This document shows, piece after piece, positions 54,290 to 64,000 of a DNA stretch of 64,000 nucleotides. Each line of letters opens with the position of its first letter. Positions within the stretch are counted from its first letter, which is position 1. This DNA comes from Siphonodentalium dalli (lineage: Eukaryota; Mollusca; Scaphopoda; Gadilida; Siphonodentaliidae). The notes under the pieces were generated by a model, which saw nothing but the letters and a program-made list of their open reading frames with translations, had not been told where the DNA came from and searched no databases. Both the position numbers and the translations under genes were made by a program. The stretch is taken from NCBI GenBank assembly GCA_032622095.1, contig CP136069.1, positions 154,681,043 to 154,745,042 of the forward strand, given 5' to 3'.

Positions 54290-56455
54290 GCGTAGTTGAA
54301 TCAGAAAGGCTTCGAAACGGATGTGAAAATACATCTTACCACATCAAATAAAACCGACACGCATGACATTCTATATCTTAAACATGCACCAGTTGTAGGG
54401 GTTGTGTATACCGTGGCCCATTTCATTCCCACTACCATGGCGCATGTCCACACACTAGCACCGCGAGCATTGTTCTTCTCTGCTGGGAGATATTCGACGA
54501 GACAACTGCGGGGCGTCACACAGTTTGCTTCGGATCATGGTCAAGAAGTGTGGGTAGTCTGTACATTATGGTCTTCTCCTTAGCAGATATACATCTGTCC
54601 AAGGGAATGAGACAGCTAGCAACCTTCGAAACACTGTTGAAGATGTCCACATATGCCAATTTGTTCGCTGAATTTGTGCGTTGACGAACCATCTATTGAG
54701 AAGTGACTAGCTAACTGGTTCGCCAGGTGTACATGTCGTTATCCCCATGGGGTATGAGACACATACATAGAGATGACCTTCTGTAAGCTTGCATACTCAT
54801 CGGTCATATGCCTTCCTAGTTCAAGATGACGCACAAATATAATATTTAGCAAATATTTAAAATCGTAAGCTAGACACCGGAAAATGAATTGTTTGAAACG
54901 TTATGATTAGAGGGACCCTACTCCCAGGAAGTGGTGAATACTTTGTCGGTGTGAGCGACCTAGATTTATCAGACAAAGAAATGGAAGCTGGTCCAGATAA
55001 TTATGGACGTGACGTGGCAAATCAGAATCTGTTATCAGGTAATTGTTCTGATATAACTATTCGGCGAACCTACACTTACGGCCATTATCGGCGCTAAGTG
55101 GAGAATGGATTTCGAAATGCCACATCGCGATATTAATTGTGGTTTTTCATCTTTCCAGAAGGATACGAGCTATGTTATGCGTTTTGATACCTTTAAGTTG
55201 AACTAGTAGATGGTTTATGTACAGTTTCGTCCATACATACCGATATTATGACAAAAAGTTGAAATTAATATGTGAAAATATCGATTTCTTTTCAATTTCT
55301 AGCCGCCAATTTAGCATCGATCTTGGCTGTGAGTATCAATTGCCAAACCCTAATGAATATTTCATGTCAATATTCCATATCAACATGTAATGGTCGATAG
55401 AAATCGCGAAACAATAACGCCCATCGTAAGAAAGTAAAGGAATGTAGACTTGTTTTCAAATTTCGGTCGCCATTTTGGCCGCCATCTTCGATTTGGAAAA
55501 CCATTTCTTGCATGAGATGTCAGGTAATTACTTCACCTCAGTATTTCCAACTCAACTGTAAGCATGGATGGATTTGTTTCGACAATAATGCCACATGATG
55601 TCAATATGAGGGAATTTCGGTGATTTTTCAAAATCTGTCCGCCATTGTGGGCGCCATTTTGGATTTGGGGGACTTTTATTAGGATATGGTACAAGGAATG
55701 TTCTTCGTCTAAGTGTTCCCAACTGACAATAGTAAGCAGGTGTGGAGTTTTCATGACAATAATGCTCACTTATGTTAAAATCGGCGATTTTTTATTTCTG
55801 GTGGCCATTTTGGCCGCCATCTTAGATTTGGGTAAATATTCCTCAACTCGGGTATAAGAGGAATCCTAGCTTGAGTATCTCCTGCACATATATATGCATG
55901 GGTGTTGTTATAATAGCAATAACACATTCATTGATTCGAAACATTACATCGCGTTATTAACGTAGATTCGGCTTTGACCTATTATACCGGCATTTGGGAA
56001 AACGTGATATCGGACAAATATATCCCACAATGAATGTATATTATGGTCCCCATGTGGTCGCCAATGACTCCTCTATTTGATAAATGTATAACATGACGCA
56101 AAGATGCCAACATTTTCCCACAGATACAAACGAAAGGTGGTAACATGTAAGAAAAATAGCATATATTCACATTTCGGCGGCCATCTTGGATTTTTGGCTA
56201 ATTTGTAAGGGTTGTATATTAGCATAACGAATCGAACGGAAAACAAGACCGCATGTGATATCATCTTTACTATAACGGCGATCAAAGAGACCTGGTGCAT
56301 TTTTTTTTTTAATGGCCGCCATGATGGACGCCATCTTGTCTGGAGTCTCTGCGGCCACTTTTTTTTCTTGTTAACAAGTGAAACAAATTAGAGGAGACCT
56401 TAAGGAAGAAAATTAGTGGGGTGAAGTTGAGTCCTGGGGGTGCAGAGGTCGACCA
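54290..56455. repeat. Right terminal inverted repeat (2.2 kb)
   Basis: Reverse-complement partner of the left TIR. It carries frames at 54296-54583 and 54903-55097 whose counterparts in the left TIR are recognisable but broken, and repeated GGCCGCCATCTT words at about 55482, 55650, 55812 and 56180. A longer frame at 55982-56170 (-) mirrors 39102-39290 (+) at about 85 percent of residues. These could be relics of a coding segment captured in the TIR or chance conservation. Confidence 0.82.
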
Positions 56456-56698
56456 ATACCAGGGGTCCGAGCGAGATGCGGCATGCATTGTCGATTATAA
56501 TGTACCTGTATATACCAAATTCCAATTCCCATGTTGATAGCTTGAACAGAAACGACACTGTTAACCCATAACTTGCGGCCGGTTTCGTCAGGTTCGCAAA
56601 TTCCAAAAATGCACCGACTGCACCTCCCTTGGCTTGCTGACCACGGAGTGTGACATCATATCATATAGGGAATAAACCGCTGCATCCATGGGCGATCG

Positions 56699-57008
56699 GG
56701 GGGGGGGGCTCGGTGGCTCAATCGGTTAGGGGTACAACTCCAAGCCGTTTCGCCCTCCAGCGCTGGCGATTAGGGTTCAAATCCACATGTTTCCATCGTG
56801 GACTTTGTAACTCGAAATCGTTATCTGGTGGAGTTACTCGCCGATGACCGGTGGTTTGCCGCACATGGTTGACAAGTTTATCAGCCATTGAAATCACTGT
56901 TAGATTAGTCGCAAGTGTGCGGATTTCCTCCACCACTAAAACTGGCAATGTCGTGATATGGCCTTAGTGGCTAAAGCGACAATAAACCCCAATCAATCAA
57001 TCAATCAA
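56699..57008 (+). mobile_element. tRNA-derived SINE with perfect 13-bp TSD
   Basis: CCATGGGCGATCG occurs at 56686-56698 and 57009-57021. Between them lies a tRNA-like head: GGCTCGGTGGCTCAATCGGT with A box TGGCTCAATCGG (56714-56725) and B box GGTTCAAATCC (56774-56784). The body follows, with a tail GTGATATGGCCTTAGTGGCT ending in CAAT repeats. The A/B boxes form an internal RNA polymerase III promoter. The tail is shared with the LINE at 1590-4155, which would supply the machinery in trans. Intact TSD and boxes imply a fairly recent insertion. Confidence 0.93.
56714..56784 (+). promoter_or_regulatory. Pol III internal promoter (A and B boxes) of the SINE
   Basis: A box TGGCTCAATCGG and B box GGTTCAAATCC are about 50 bp apart, close to tRNA gene spacing. 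The intervening sequence does not form a plausible functional tRNA. Confidence 0.85.
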
Positions 57009-57083
57009 CCATGGGCGATCGAGCAAGTCGCTAGCTGTAGCGGAAGTGAATACATTAACAGACACGCTGCTGACGAATTCGCT

Positions 57084-57207
57084 AACATGTCTGGGATTAT
57101 ACAACACACAAGGTGCCTATTTTTAGAAAACAAATTTGCACTGTCTCAAAAATTAAATTTGCTTCTAAAAATAGGCGCCTTGTGTGTTGTATAGTCCTAG
57201 ACATGTT
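57084..57207. repeat. 124-bp near-perfect hairpin
   Basis: AACATGTCTGGGATTATACA at the left mirrors TGTATAGTCCTAGACATGTT at the right, and CCTATTTTTAGAA mirrors TTCTAAAAATAGG. The loop is about 34 bp. No target duplication assigned. Confidence 0.88.
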
Positions 57208-57209
57208 CA

Positions 57210-57969
57210 AAGAGCAATGCTCGGCATGTTTCGGAGGCGTAAATATAACATGCTACTGTACCATATCTCTTATATGCCATTCAATATAGTTTCCACAAAA
57301 AGTTACAATTTGTCAAGAGATTTAGAAATATAGAAGGCCTGTTCAACAATAGTGGTCAGAGTGTGCAGTCAATTATAGTTTTTTCAGAGATAAAGAAAAC
57401 ACCGTCAGTGGCACATGACTTTTCAGAATCATCTAATACAGACTCATCGCCTATAGCATAAGCAACTCAAAATCTCGCTCAGTGTCTGGCACATGTAGCT
57501 GATGTACTTGCATAGCAACATTTCTTTTAAACTGATAATAATTAGCCAGTATATAGCACAATGAACAGAGGAGCACCTGGACATTTTTGTAAAACATCTA
57601 TATCTTCATGGAGACATATGAAAACCAGGTGTCCTCAAAATCTTAATCTAAGCCGCTAGATTGATTGATACCTCTCTATGTAAAACCCAATTATCGCCTT
57701 TTATTGTTTGCGAACTAATGTGTTTATGATATCCATGTATCATACGCAGATGTAAATAAATAAATACTTTTTTTATTAGTGGGACGGATTAATCGCGATA
57801 AACAAAATGACATCGGTCCAATCCGACAAGATGAGCTACTACTGATATTCCATGCTTAAGAATAATGTTTAGTGATGCTATTTGGATTTACAATTTATTA
57901 AAATGTGTGTAACATTTTTAGCAAGCGTATCCTCTATTCCCACCAAATATCCACAGTATGCTAGTGTAT
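57210..57969 (-). mobile_element. ACTAGCAGGG-family repeat, copy lacking its start
   Basis: In reverse orientation it matches 62500-63200: GAATAGAG, GTGTTA, ATCGCGATTAATCCGT, TAGCCAATATATAG-like, and GTGACCACT...GAACAGGCCTT words occur in the same order. Confidence 0.75.
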
Positions 57970-58400
57970 GATATATACATCAGGATCGTCGTTTATTTAT
58001 ATTTCTCTATGTCATACCACACTTTTCAACAAACTATCTAAGTGAGAACTCTATAATGGGAATGTTTTCTTGTAAAATAAAATGATAGAGGGTGGGTGTC
58101 CATATGGGGAAAGTGTCTGGGGGCAATTTTGTTTCAAAGACGAAAATTGCCCTACACTCTGTGGTTTTGTGTCGTCCTGGAGAATTCACTCGTGCATGCT
58201 TAACGAACTCAAATCGTGCAAATTCCTCGCTCGAGTTCTGCGTGTAGTCACAATTTTAACCCATCTTATGCTTAAACGATGACTTAGTTTATATAAGTCG
58301 GATTTACATGCTGGCGAAGAGTGTATTCTCGTCCTGCTCGATAAACACTAACATTCGACAACTTGCATGAGGTGAGATGTTTTCAAGTAAAAATACAGCA
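57970..58400 (-). repeat. Repeat X, inverted copy
   Basis: Reverse complement of 37790-38260. It lacks the C-run and has a different spacer in the middle. Confidence 0.85.
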
Positions 58401-59435
58401 AAAGCAGCGTTTGGTTTAATATGTTCACTTCCCCTACAGCTAGCGAATTTCCCGAACCTCTATGGACGCAGGCGACGGGTATCCGCTGCATCACATGTTG
58501 CCCCTTTCCGTGGTCAGGCAGTTAGGGAAGTTGCGGTCGATGCCGATTTGGATTTTGCGTACCTGACGGAACCGGCCGCAAGTTAGGAGTTATCAGTGCC
58601 GTTTCCGCTCAATCGATCGACTTAGGGCTTGGAACTTTGGTACATACAGGTCTATTTTGCACGATAATGCCTGCCCCATCTCGTTGGGTCCCCTGGTGGC
58701 GGTGCGGTCGGCGAGCGATATTTTTTGCGTTTTTGCGTACATTCATAGAGAATTTGACAGCAGCGTTTGGGTTAATTTATTCACTTCCGCTAAGCTATGG
58801 ACTTGCCCTATTGGCCATGGATGCAGATGGATATTCGCTGAATGATATGATGTCCATTCCCATGTGTCAGGCAGCCAGGGGAGGTGCGGTCGGTGCCTTT
58901 TTTTATTTTGCGTACCTGGCGGAACCGGGTTAACAGTACCATTTTCGTTCAAACTATCGACTTGGAGATTGGAACTTTTGTACATACTGGTCTATTCTGG
59001 ACGATAATGCATGCACCATCTCGCTCGGTCCTCTCGTGGCAGTGCGGTCGGCGGGTGTTATTTTCAGCGTTTTTGCGTACATTTGATAGCAGCGTATGGG
59101 TTATTTATTCACTTCCGCTACAGCTAGCGACTTGCCCGATCGCCCATGGACGCAGAGGGGTATTCCCTGCATGATATGATGTCCATTTCCGTGGTCAGGC
59201 AGCCAGGGGAGGTGAAGTCGGTGCGGCGGTGCCACTTTGGATTTTGCCAACATGACGGAACTGGCCGAACGTTAGGGGTTAACAGTGCCATTTCCGCCCA
59301 AGATATCGACATGGGGATTGGAACTTTGTTATATACAGGTCTATGCTGCACACTAGTGTTTGCCCCATCTCGCACGGACACCTGGGGGTCCGATCGGGTG
59401 CGGACGGGTGCGGCCGACTTTTACATGTAGTAGGA
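58400..59435 (+). repeat. Satellite S tandem run (~345 bp, three-plus copies)
   Basis: The landmark GGTCTATTNTGNACGATAAT occurs at about 58650, 58989 and 59338, giving periods of about 339 and 349 bp. Each unit has GGTGCGGTCGGCG, TTTGCGTACATT, CACTTCCGCTA, CCCATGGACGCAG, TGATATGATGTCC, GTCAGGCAGCCAGGGGAGGT and GTTTCCGCTCAA. Frames of 70-98 codons on both strands are by-products and differ from unit to unit. Confidence 0.88.
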
Positions 59436-60454
59436 CCAGAAGAAAGCTTTACAAGTATATATATAATAAATTTAAGAGATATATTCTTGCACAAAGGGGG
59501 ACCTTGATCCGTCAGAGGATGGCATGCAAGAATGGCTCATATATCATAACCCAATTTAGTCTGTCTCATTCAAGATATTTTCCACAATCAAGATACATGT
59601 ACATTTATCAAGAGATATGAAATAAAAAGAAGGCCTGTTCAAAAATAGTGGTCACAGTGTGCAGTCAAATATAGTTTCTTCTGAGATAAAAGAAAACGGT
59701 CAGTAGCACATGACTTTTCAGGATCCCCCCATACTGGCACCTGACAATGCCACGGTGTGGAACCACGTGTTTTTGATGTTGGGGAGTACCACGCACTCAA
59801 AATGTACAAACGCACGAAAACATAATAAGGAATTGACACAAAACATAGCATTTTGACTGTAACGAGCATGTGCTAGTTTAGTTTTAAAACAAGTTGATAC
59901 CTTTATTTGTTCGGAAATAGTCAGTAGTTTTCTATAACATTCTGACCAAAGTTTCCAGTCGGGGGTTCGTGGAATACACAAGAACATACTTCTAGGAGAA
60001 TCCTTCGACTGACAACTTAGGTCTGAATGTTAGCGCAAACAACTGTGATTTTGGACACAAATGAGGTACATGTATCAGCTTGTTTGAAAAATAGTATAGC
60101 ATATGCTCGTAGCTGCCAAAATACATGTCATATATAACTATCATTGTTTATTACCCTTTTCCTCATTTCTGGTCGCATTTGCGACCGCCTCGGCCATTTT
60201 GAATGCGTGGTACTCATGAACTCGAAACCACGTGATTCCCCACCGTGAAGGGTATACATCTGCCTAATACAGAGGATGAGCCAATACTTATAATCCATGG
60301 ATAATACTGACGTTTTGTGATGCCATTTGGATATACAATTTAATAGAATACGTGTAACACTTTGATCAAGAGTATTCTCTATTCCCACCAAATGTTCACA
60401 ACAGATGGTTTCACATCAATTTAACACAGGCAACGCCGGGTAACCCTGTTATGT
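59436..60454 (-). mobile_element. ACTAGCAGGG-family repeat, ~1-kb copy
   Basis: On the minus strand it starts AACAGGGTTACCCGGCGTTG at about 60453 and parallels the 62455 (+) copy through GAATAGAGAATACTCTTGAT, the GAACAGGCCTTC word and CCTCTGACGGATCAAGG. A plus-strand GATA microsatellite (about 60454-60473) borders its start. Confidence 0.78.
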
Positions 60455-60473
60455 AGATAGATAGATAGATAAT
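60455..60473. repeat. (TAGA)n microsatellite
   Basis: About five TAGA units directly bordering the start of the preceding repeat. Confidence 0.9.
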
Positions 60474-60667
60474 TTATTGTCAAAAGTGCATTCATTATAC
60501 AAGAATACAGGAGATACAAAATTAATCATAGTAGAATTAGTAGAATTAGAATATAAATCGAGAAAAGACTCATTAATCAAGTTATTTCCAAAATTGACAA
60601 CTTCAGTTCCACAATTCGGTAATGTTGCAGCTCCTTACTTGCCTTATCGATCGTGATTACTGTTTAA

Positions 60668-60916
60668 CCCTTTCAATACGGAGCTGCGCTGGTGCAGCAT
60701 TGAAGATCCTGTACCAGTGCATTTTAGGATATATGCGATTCTTCTACAGGGTGCCTCGCATATATAAGATAATGCACTGGCTTACCAGGTCAAGTTAAAT
60801 ATTGTTATGCTAACGGATTGTCTTATATATGCGAGAGAATCGCATATATAAGGTAAGAGAATGCATTGGCACAGGGTTTTCGCAAAATTTCAGGAGGTTC
60901 CAGTCATGGACGGCAT
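60668..60916. mobile_element. TTAA MITE family M1, right tip eroded
   Basis: TTAA at 60664-60667, then CCCTTTCAATACGGAGCTGC, GCTGGTGCAGCATTGAAGAT, CTCGCATATATAAGATAATG and AGAGAATGCATTGGCACAGG. The last part is TTCCAGTCATGGACGG without GGG-TTAA. Confidence 0.8.
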
Positions 60917-61048
60917 TACGAGATCCCAGTGTGTTTTTAATGATAAAATACCATGGTACTAAATTACAATTCCCATGCATGCAAATCATACGCTGGATGC
61001 TTTGGTGAACTGTTCGGCTATACCTTTTGTTGGATAGGAATTAATTAA

Positions 61049-61271
61049 CCCTTCATATACAAAAACATCATTGACGAGTAGTTATCCCATTGGAAATAAG
61101 TCGAGGGTTGAACTTATTATCTAAATATTTCAATCAATAAATATGACTCCATCTGCACTTGTATTTATCTATCGTCTGGTTTTATTTGCCGAACACCCTC
61201 CAAATTAATAATAGACCATTCCAATGTCTACTTTTAAAAGTGAATGTGGGAATCCTTTAGTATAGAAAGGG
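61049..61271. mobile_element. TTAA MITE, family M2
   Basis: It starts after TTAA with CCCTTCATATAC and ends GTATAGAAAGGG, then TCAA (a mutated TTAA). It shares TTGAACTTATTATCT and ATCATTGACGAGTAGTTATC with the relics at 7692-7799 and 44595-44667. Confidence 0.7.
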
Positions 61272-61635
61272 TCAATCAATTTACTAATACCCATGATTCT
61301 GGTTAAGATGGAGATATGGATACCGTTAACCAATTCAAGTAATATACAAAGTAAGTGTCCAGCATACCACTCAAAATCACCTGGATACATTAATACTTAT
61401 GCAACAAGAGCTATAGCCGAAAACAATTCACCAAAACATTCCGTGTATAATTTGTATGGAAATTGTAAATAAGTACCATGGTGATATATTGCCACAAACT
61501 AAAATAGTCTCTGCTTGTAATTTACCCTTCATGGAAAGTTTAGAGTATTGAACCAGGACTATCATGAATAACAAGAGGTATCTGTTACTTCTTATATATA
61601 ATCGACGGAGTAGACATGGGTCGTGGTTAGTTTGT

Positions 61636-61734
61636 TCAGCAATAGTTGCTCCTTGGCGAGTCCGTCATGTATATATGCATCGTAGATAGTGTACCGACAT
61701 CATTCAAGCAAGCCGGCTGTGGGTTCAGGAACAT
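61636..61734 (-). CDS. Last exon paralogous to the gene at 5981-10598
   Basis: The minus-strand exon starts after TCTTATTTCAG (acceptor at 61735-61737) and runs 99 nt to TGA at 61638-61636. It encodes 32 residues including CLNDVGTLSTMHIYMTD and a final Cys. Compared with the exon at 10500-10598, it has the same length and phase and 26 of 32 residues identical. Homology continues into the preceding intron (CCTCTCTTTTGC and GTCGATTCTGGCTCT words to about 61850), so a genomic duplication copied the gene end. The upstream exons are not visible before 64000, so this is either a partial copy or a gene extending out of the window. Function is unknown. Confidence 0.65.
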   Translation of the reverse strand: MFLNPQPACLNDVGTLSTMHIYMTDSPRSNYC

Positions 61735-62164
61735 CTGAAATAAGACAGAAAATGAATGGACTAGATGACACGCGGATAGAGCAAAAGAGAGGACGAGGAA
61801 AAAACAGAGCCAGAATCGACAAACATCCGATATGTACAAATGATGTTTGGTTGAATGGTAGAGATGGGGGTTCCACATACATATACGTGAACGCCGCATG
61901 TTTGACAATCTTCTCGATCGTATATTGTGTCTAGCAATAGAAATCAGGAGAGGAATTACTTCTGGTCGTTATCGAGTTATTTCCCCTGCACACAAAGATA
62001 AGTTCCCTTTACAAGAAGTGCGCTTGGCCGGACGAACAGCCTGAACCCATTTCTCTGTTCTTGTTCAACAAGCCGACAACTATACATGTACGTGTATACC
62101 AACCAGGTGTATGTTTAGTCTGTCTGTCGTGTCGTGTCGTGTCTGTCGTGTATACCAACCCAGG

Positions 62165-62425
62165 TGCATGGTTAGTTATACATGTATACGGAATGCATTA
62201 AAGACGTATTATGTATTTGTTCGGATGCGTGAAACTCATCAGTTAGTATCCAGGCCCTATACCAACTGGAGGGATGTACCATTCTACTAACATCACCGAA
62301 ATCTGAAGCAAATCGACCGTACCACTCCATAGAAAACATCGTCTGATCTACGATCAAATGTAAATATTTACTACTCGGCTCGGGACGCATTTATCGGCGA
62401 TAAACTAACGAAAACGATTTCGCCA
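62165..62425 (-). repeat. Repeat shared with 25090-25360 (+)
   Basis: Reverse complement of the segment described at 25090, including CAGACGATGTTTTCTATG and GGCGAAATCGTTTT. Confidence 0.6.
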
Positions 62426-62454
62426 CCAAGAGTCACTGCATTTAATTAGTACTA

Positions 62455-63915
62455 GCAGGGTTACCCGGCGTTGCCCAGGTTAATGTATGCTGTGGATATT
62501 TGTTGGGAATAGAGAATGCTCTTGCTTAAAGTGTTATACGTTTTCTCATAAATTGTATATTCAAATAGCAGCACAAAACATGATTATTACAGTCATGGAA
62601 TATAAGTAGTGGCTCACCTTGTCAATTGTCATTCTGTTTATCGCGATTAATCCGTTCCACCAATAATGAAGTATTTATTTATTTACAACTGCGTATACAT
62701 TAGACGTTATGATATGACACATGAACATCATAAACACATTAGTTCGATAAAAGATGATAATTGGGTTTTACATATTGAGATGTATCAATCAATCTAGTGG
62801 GTTGGACTAAGACTCGAGGACACCTGGCTATCATATCTCCATGAAGATACAGATGTTTCAAAGAAATTTCCAGGTGCTCCTCTGTTCATGGTGCTATATA
62901 TTGGCTAAATATTCTTAGTATAAACGAAATGTTGCTGCGCAGATATATCAGCTACATGTGCCAGGCACAGAGCGACTGTTTGAGTTGTTTATGTCAGTCG
63001 ATGAGTCTGTTCTAAAACCCTTGTCAGATGTCAGTATTGGTAGGATCCTGAAAAGTCTTGTGCTACTAACTGCATTTTCTTGTATATCAGAAGAAACTAT
63101 ATTTGACTGCACACTGTGACCACTTATCTTGAACAGGCCTTCCATATCTCTTGACAAATTGTAACTTTTTGTGGAAACTGTATTGAATGGAACAGACTAA
63201 ATTTGTTTATTATATATATGCAATCCTCTGACGGTTCGAGGTCTCTCAGTTTGCACGAATATATGTATCTCTTCAATAGAATGATAAATATACGTTTAAT
63301 GCTTCTTCTAGTTATCTCTTTTTGCTAGCTCATTGTGTGAATGCCTTGATTGTCATTCCCATATAAATATGACTGTTAAGAAGATATAATTGTTCAAGTG
63401 ACTTATGTGGGTCACCATATGTCGGGATTGTGAAATGTGAACACCCAACTACTTAAAATGATATGGAGATGGCCTGGTGACTGTATATAAATTATATGTG
63501 GATATCGGCGAATAGCAATCTTATCAATGATAGTGCATATCTGCTCGCCATCCGTGACGCAAACGACACCAAATGTGATTTAATTCATGGTATATCATTA
63601 GAGAAAAACGTGTATGAATTTGGTGGAATTTGGTTTATTAAATCAATTGTTGATGCAACGCTGACTCGAACAACGCCATATTGCGAAGGTGATTATGTAT
63701 TCGTTTGGTGGAAATCAGCGACAAAACTATTTCACCATATTTTTTTAATTTCCCCTCCCACCAATAGCGTCATTTTAGAAAATATTAACCTGCACCATTA
63801 TCTTCCTTGTAAAAAGTTACCCCTCTTAGAACGCCTTGGGGCCATCTCGATTGTACCGCGTGAAGTTATATATAGAACGCACACAGACAGACAAAAAAAC
63901 AGACAGACAGCATGA
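62455..63915 (+). mobile_element. ACTAGCAGGG-family repeat, longest copy
   Basis: It starts ACTAGCAGGGTTACCCGGCG at 62455 and is homologous to 60454-59436 (-) and 57969-57210 (-) up to about 63290. It may run to the CACACAGACAGACAAAAAAA tract at 63882-63911, since the array units at 12970-17817 also go from ACTAGC to an ACAGACAG tail. The 139-codon frame at 63496-63915 has no recognised domain. Confidence 0.6.
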
Positions 63916-64000
63916 TTTTTGTATCAGTTTTTGTGACCCCCCCCCCGTCCCTATTTCGGACTCAAGCTGCACACACTAAGACTCATTAGAGATTAGAGAT

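Larger units (their letters stand above)
38791..56455. mobile_element. 17.7-kb DNA transposon, ISL2EU-like, 2.2-kb TIRs
   Basis: The termini are TGGTCGACCTCTGCACCCCC and its reverse complement, each bordered externally by AT. Inverted similarity persists for 2.2 kb (38791-41045 versus 54290-56455). Satellite S in the same orientation abuts both ends, as expected if one insertion split the satellite. Inside are two converging genes: SAP-SWIM-YqaJ (+, 41682-46716) and THAP-DDE transposase (-, 52378-50452). From memory of transposon classification, THAP/DDE transposase with a YqaJ nuclease and AT target duplications is typical of ISL2EU. The size and TIR length are well above what I recall for that group. 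MITEs, a LINE 3' end and tandem repeats have been added inside. The alternative is an older element flanked by two independent inverted repeats. Confidence 0.68.
56458..57083 (-). repeat. Satellite S, minus orientation, split by SINE
   Basis: S landmarks in reverse: CCGAGCGAGATGCGGCATGC at the transposon tip, CTTGCGGCCGGTTTCGTCAG, CTGACCACGGAGTGTGACAT, GGGCGATCG, then after the SINE CGATCGAGCAAGTCGCTAGC and GCGGAAGTGAATACATTAAC. Confidence 0.85.

Noticed and set aside
56714-56784. A functional tRNA gene
   Set aside because: A and B boxes are present, but the arms do not form a cloverleaf. The body, CAAT tail and TSD identify a SINE.
58377-59430. Several 60-98-codon frames
   Set aside because: They vary between satellite units and occur on both strands of the tandem repeat.
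63496-63915. 139-codon frame near the window end
   Set aside because: It ends inside an ACAGACAG tract, has no recognisable motif and lies within an interspersed repeat, so it is probably chance.

Overview
The window is an AT-rich, repeat-saturated stretch of an animal nuclear genome, probably a marine invertebrate and most likely a mollusc or other lophotrochozoan. Spliced exons with GT-AG borders, non-LTR retrotransposon relics of several clades, a tRNA-derived SINE, large numbers of fold-back MITEs and long microsatellites support this. There are no operons, rRNA or CRISPR arrays. The clade guess rests on repeat style, not on a diagnostic gene. Only one ordinary host gene is convincing: three phase-compatible exons at 5981-6142, 8130-8290 and 10500-10598 (+), encoding the C-terminal half of a protein I do not recognise. 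A diverged copy of its last exon lies at 61636-61734 on the other strand.

Layout. 1-4.2 kb: two LINE relics, one being ORF1 plus a CAAT-repeat tail. 4.2-12.5 kb: the three-exon gene with a 27-bp tandem array, TTAA-flanked MITEs, an AT microsatellite and an RT relic in its introns. 12.7-17.8 kb: a nested tandem array built from 122-bp subunits and microsatellite spacers. 19.3-20.3 kb: an element with imperfect inverted ends. 21.6-29.0 kb: a composite region rich in CACG words spaced 10-11 bp apart, interrupted by a 2.4-kb LINE with an uninterrupted RT frame. 29.2-30.9 kb: satellite and tandem repeats. 31.1-36.9 kb: a three-layer nest in which a LINE was split by a long-TIR element that was itself split by a fold-back element with arms of GCGCCGAAA words.

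38.79-56.46 kb is the most notable structure. It is a roughly 17.7-kb unit with 2.2-kb terminal inverted repeats whose tips (TGGTCGACC) are flanked by AT and by the same satellite in the same orientation on both sides. Between the TIRs are two convergent genes: a spliced + strand gene for a SAP / SWIM zinc-finger / YqaJ-type nuclease protein, and a - strand gene for a THAP-domain DDE transposase. Both carry a few frameshifts but keep their catalytic motifs. The combination matches what I recall of ISL2EU transposons, here with unusually long TIRs and internal MITE insertions.

56.5-64 kb: more of the satellite, with a SINE that has a perfect 13-bp target-site duplication, a three-copy tandem satellite run, several copies of an ACTAGCAGGG-starting repeat, two TTAA MITEs and the paralogous exon. 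Nearly all annotated sequence is mobile or tandem DNA. The interest lies in the transposon gene pair, in insertion histories that can be read from empty-site copies in the window, and in tandem arrays carrying regularly spaced regulatory-like words.
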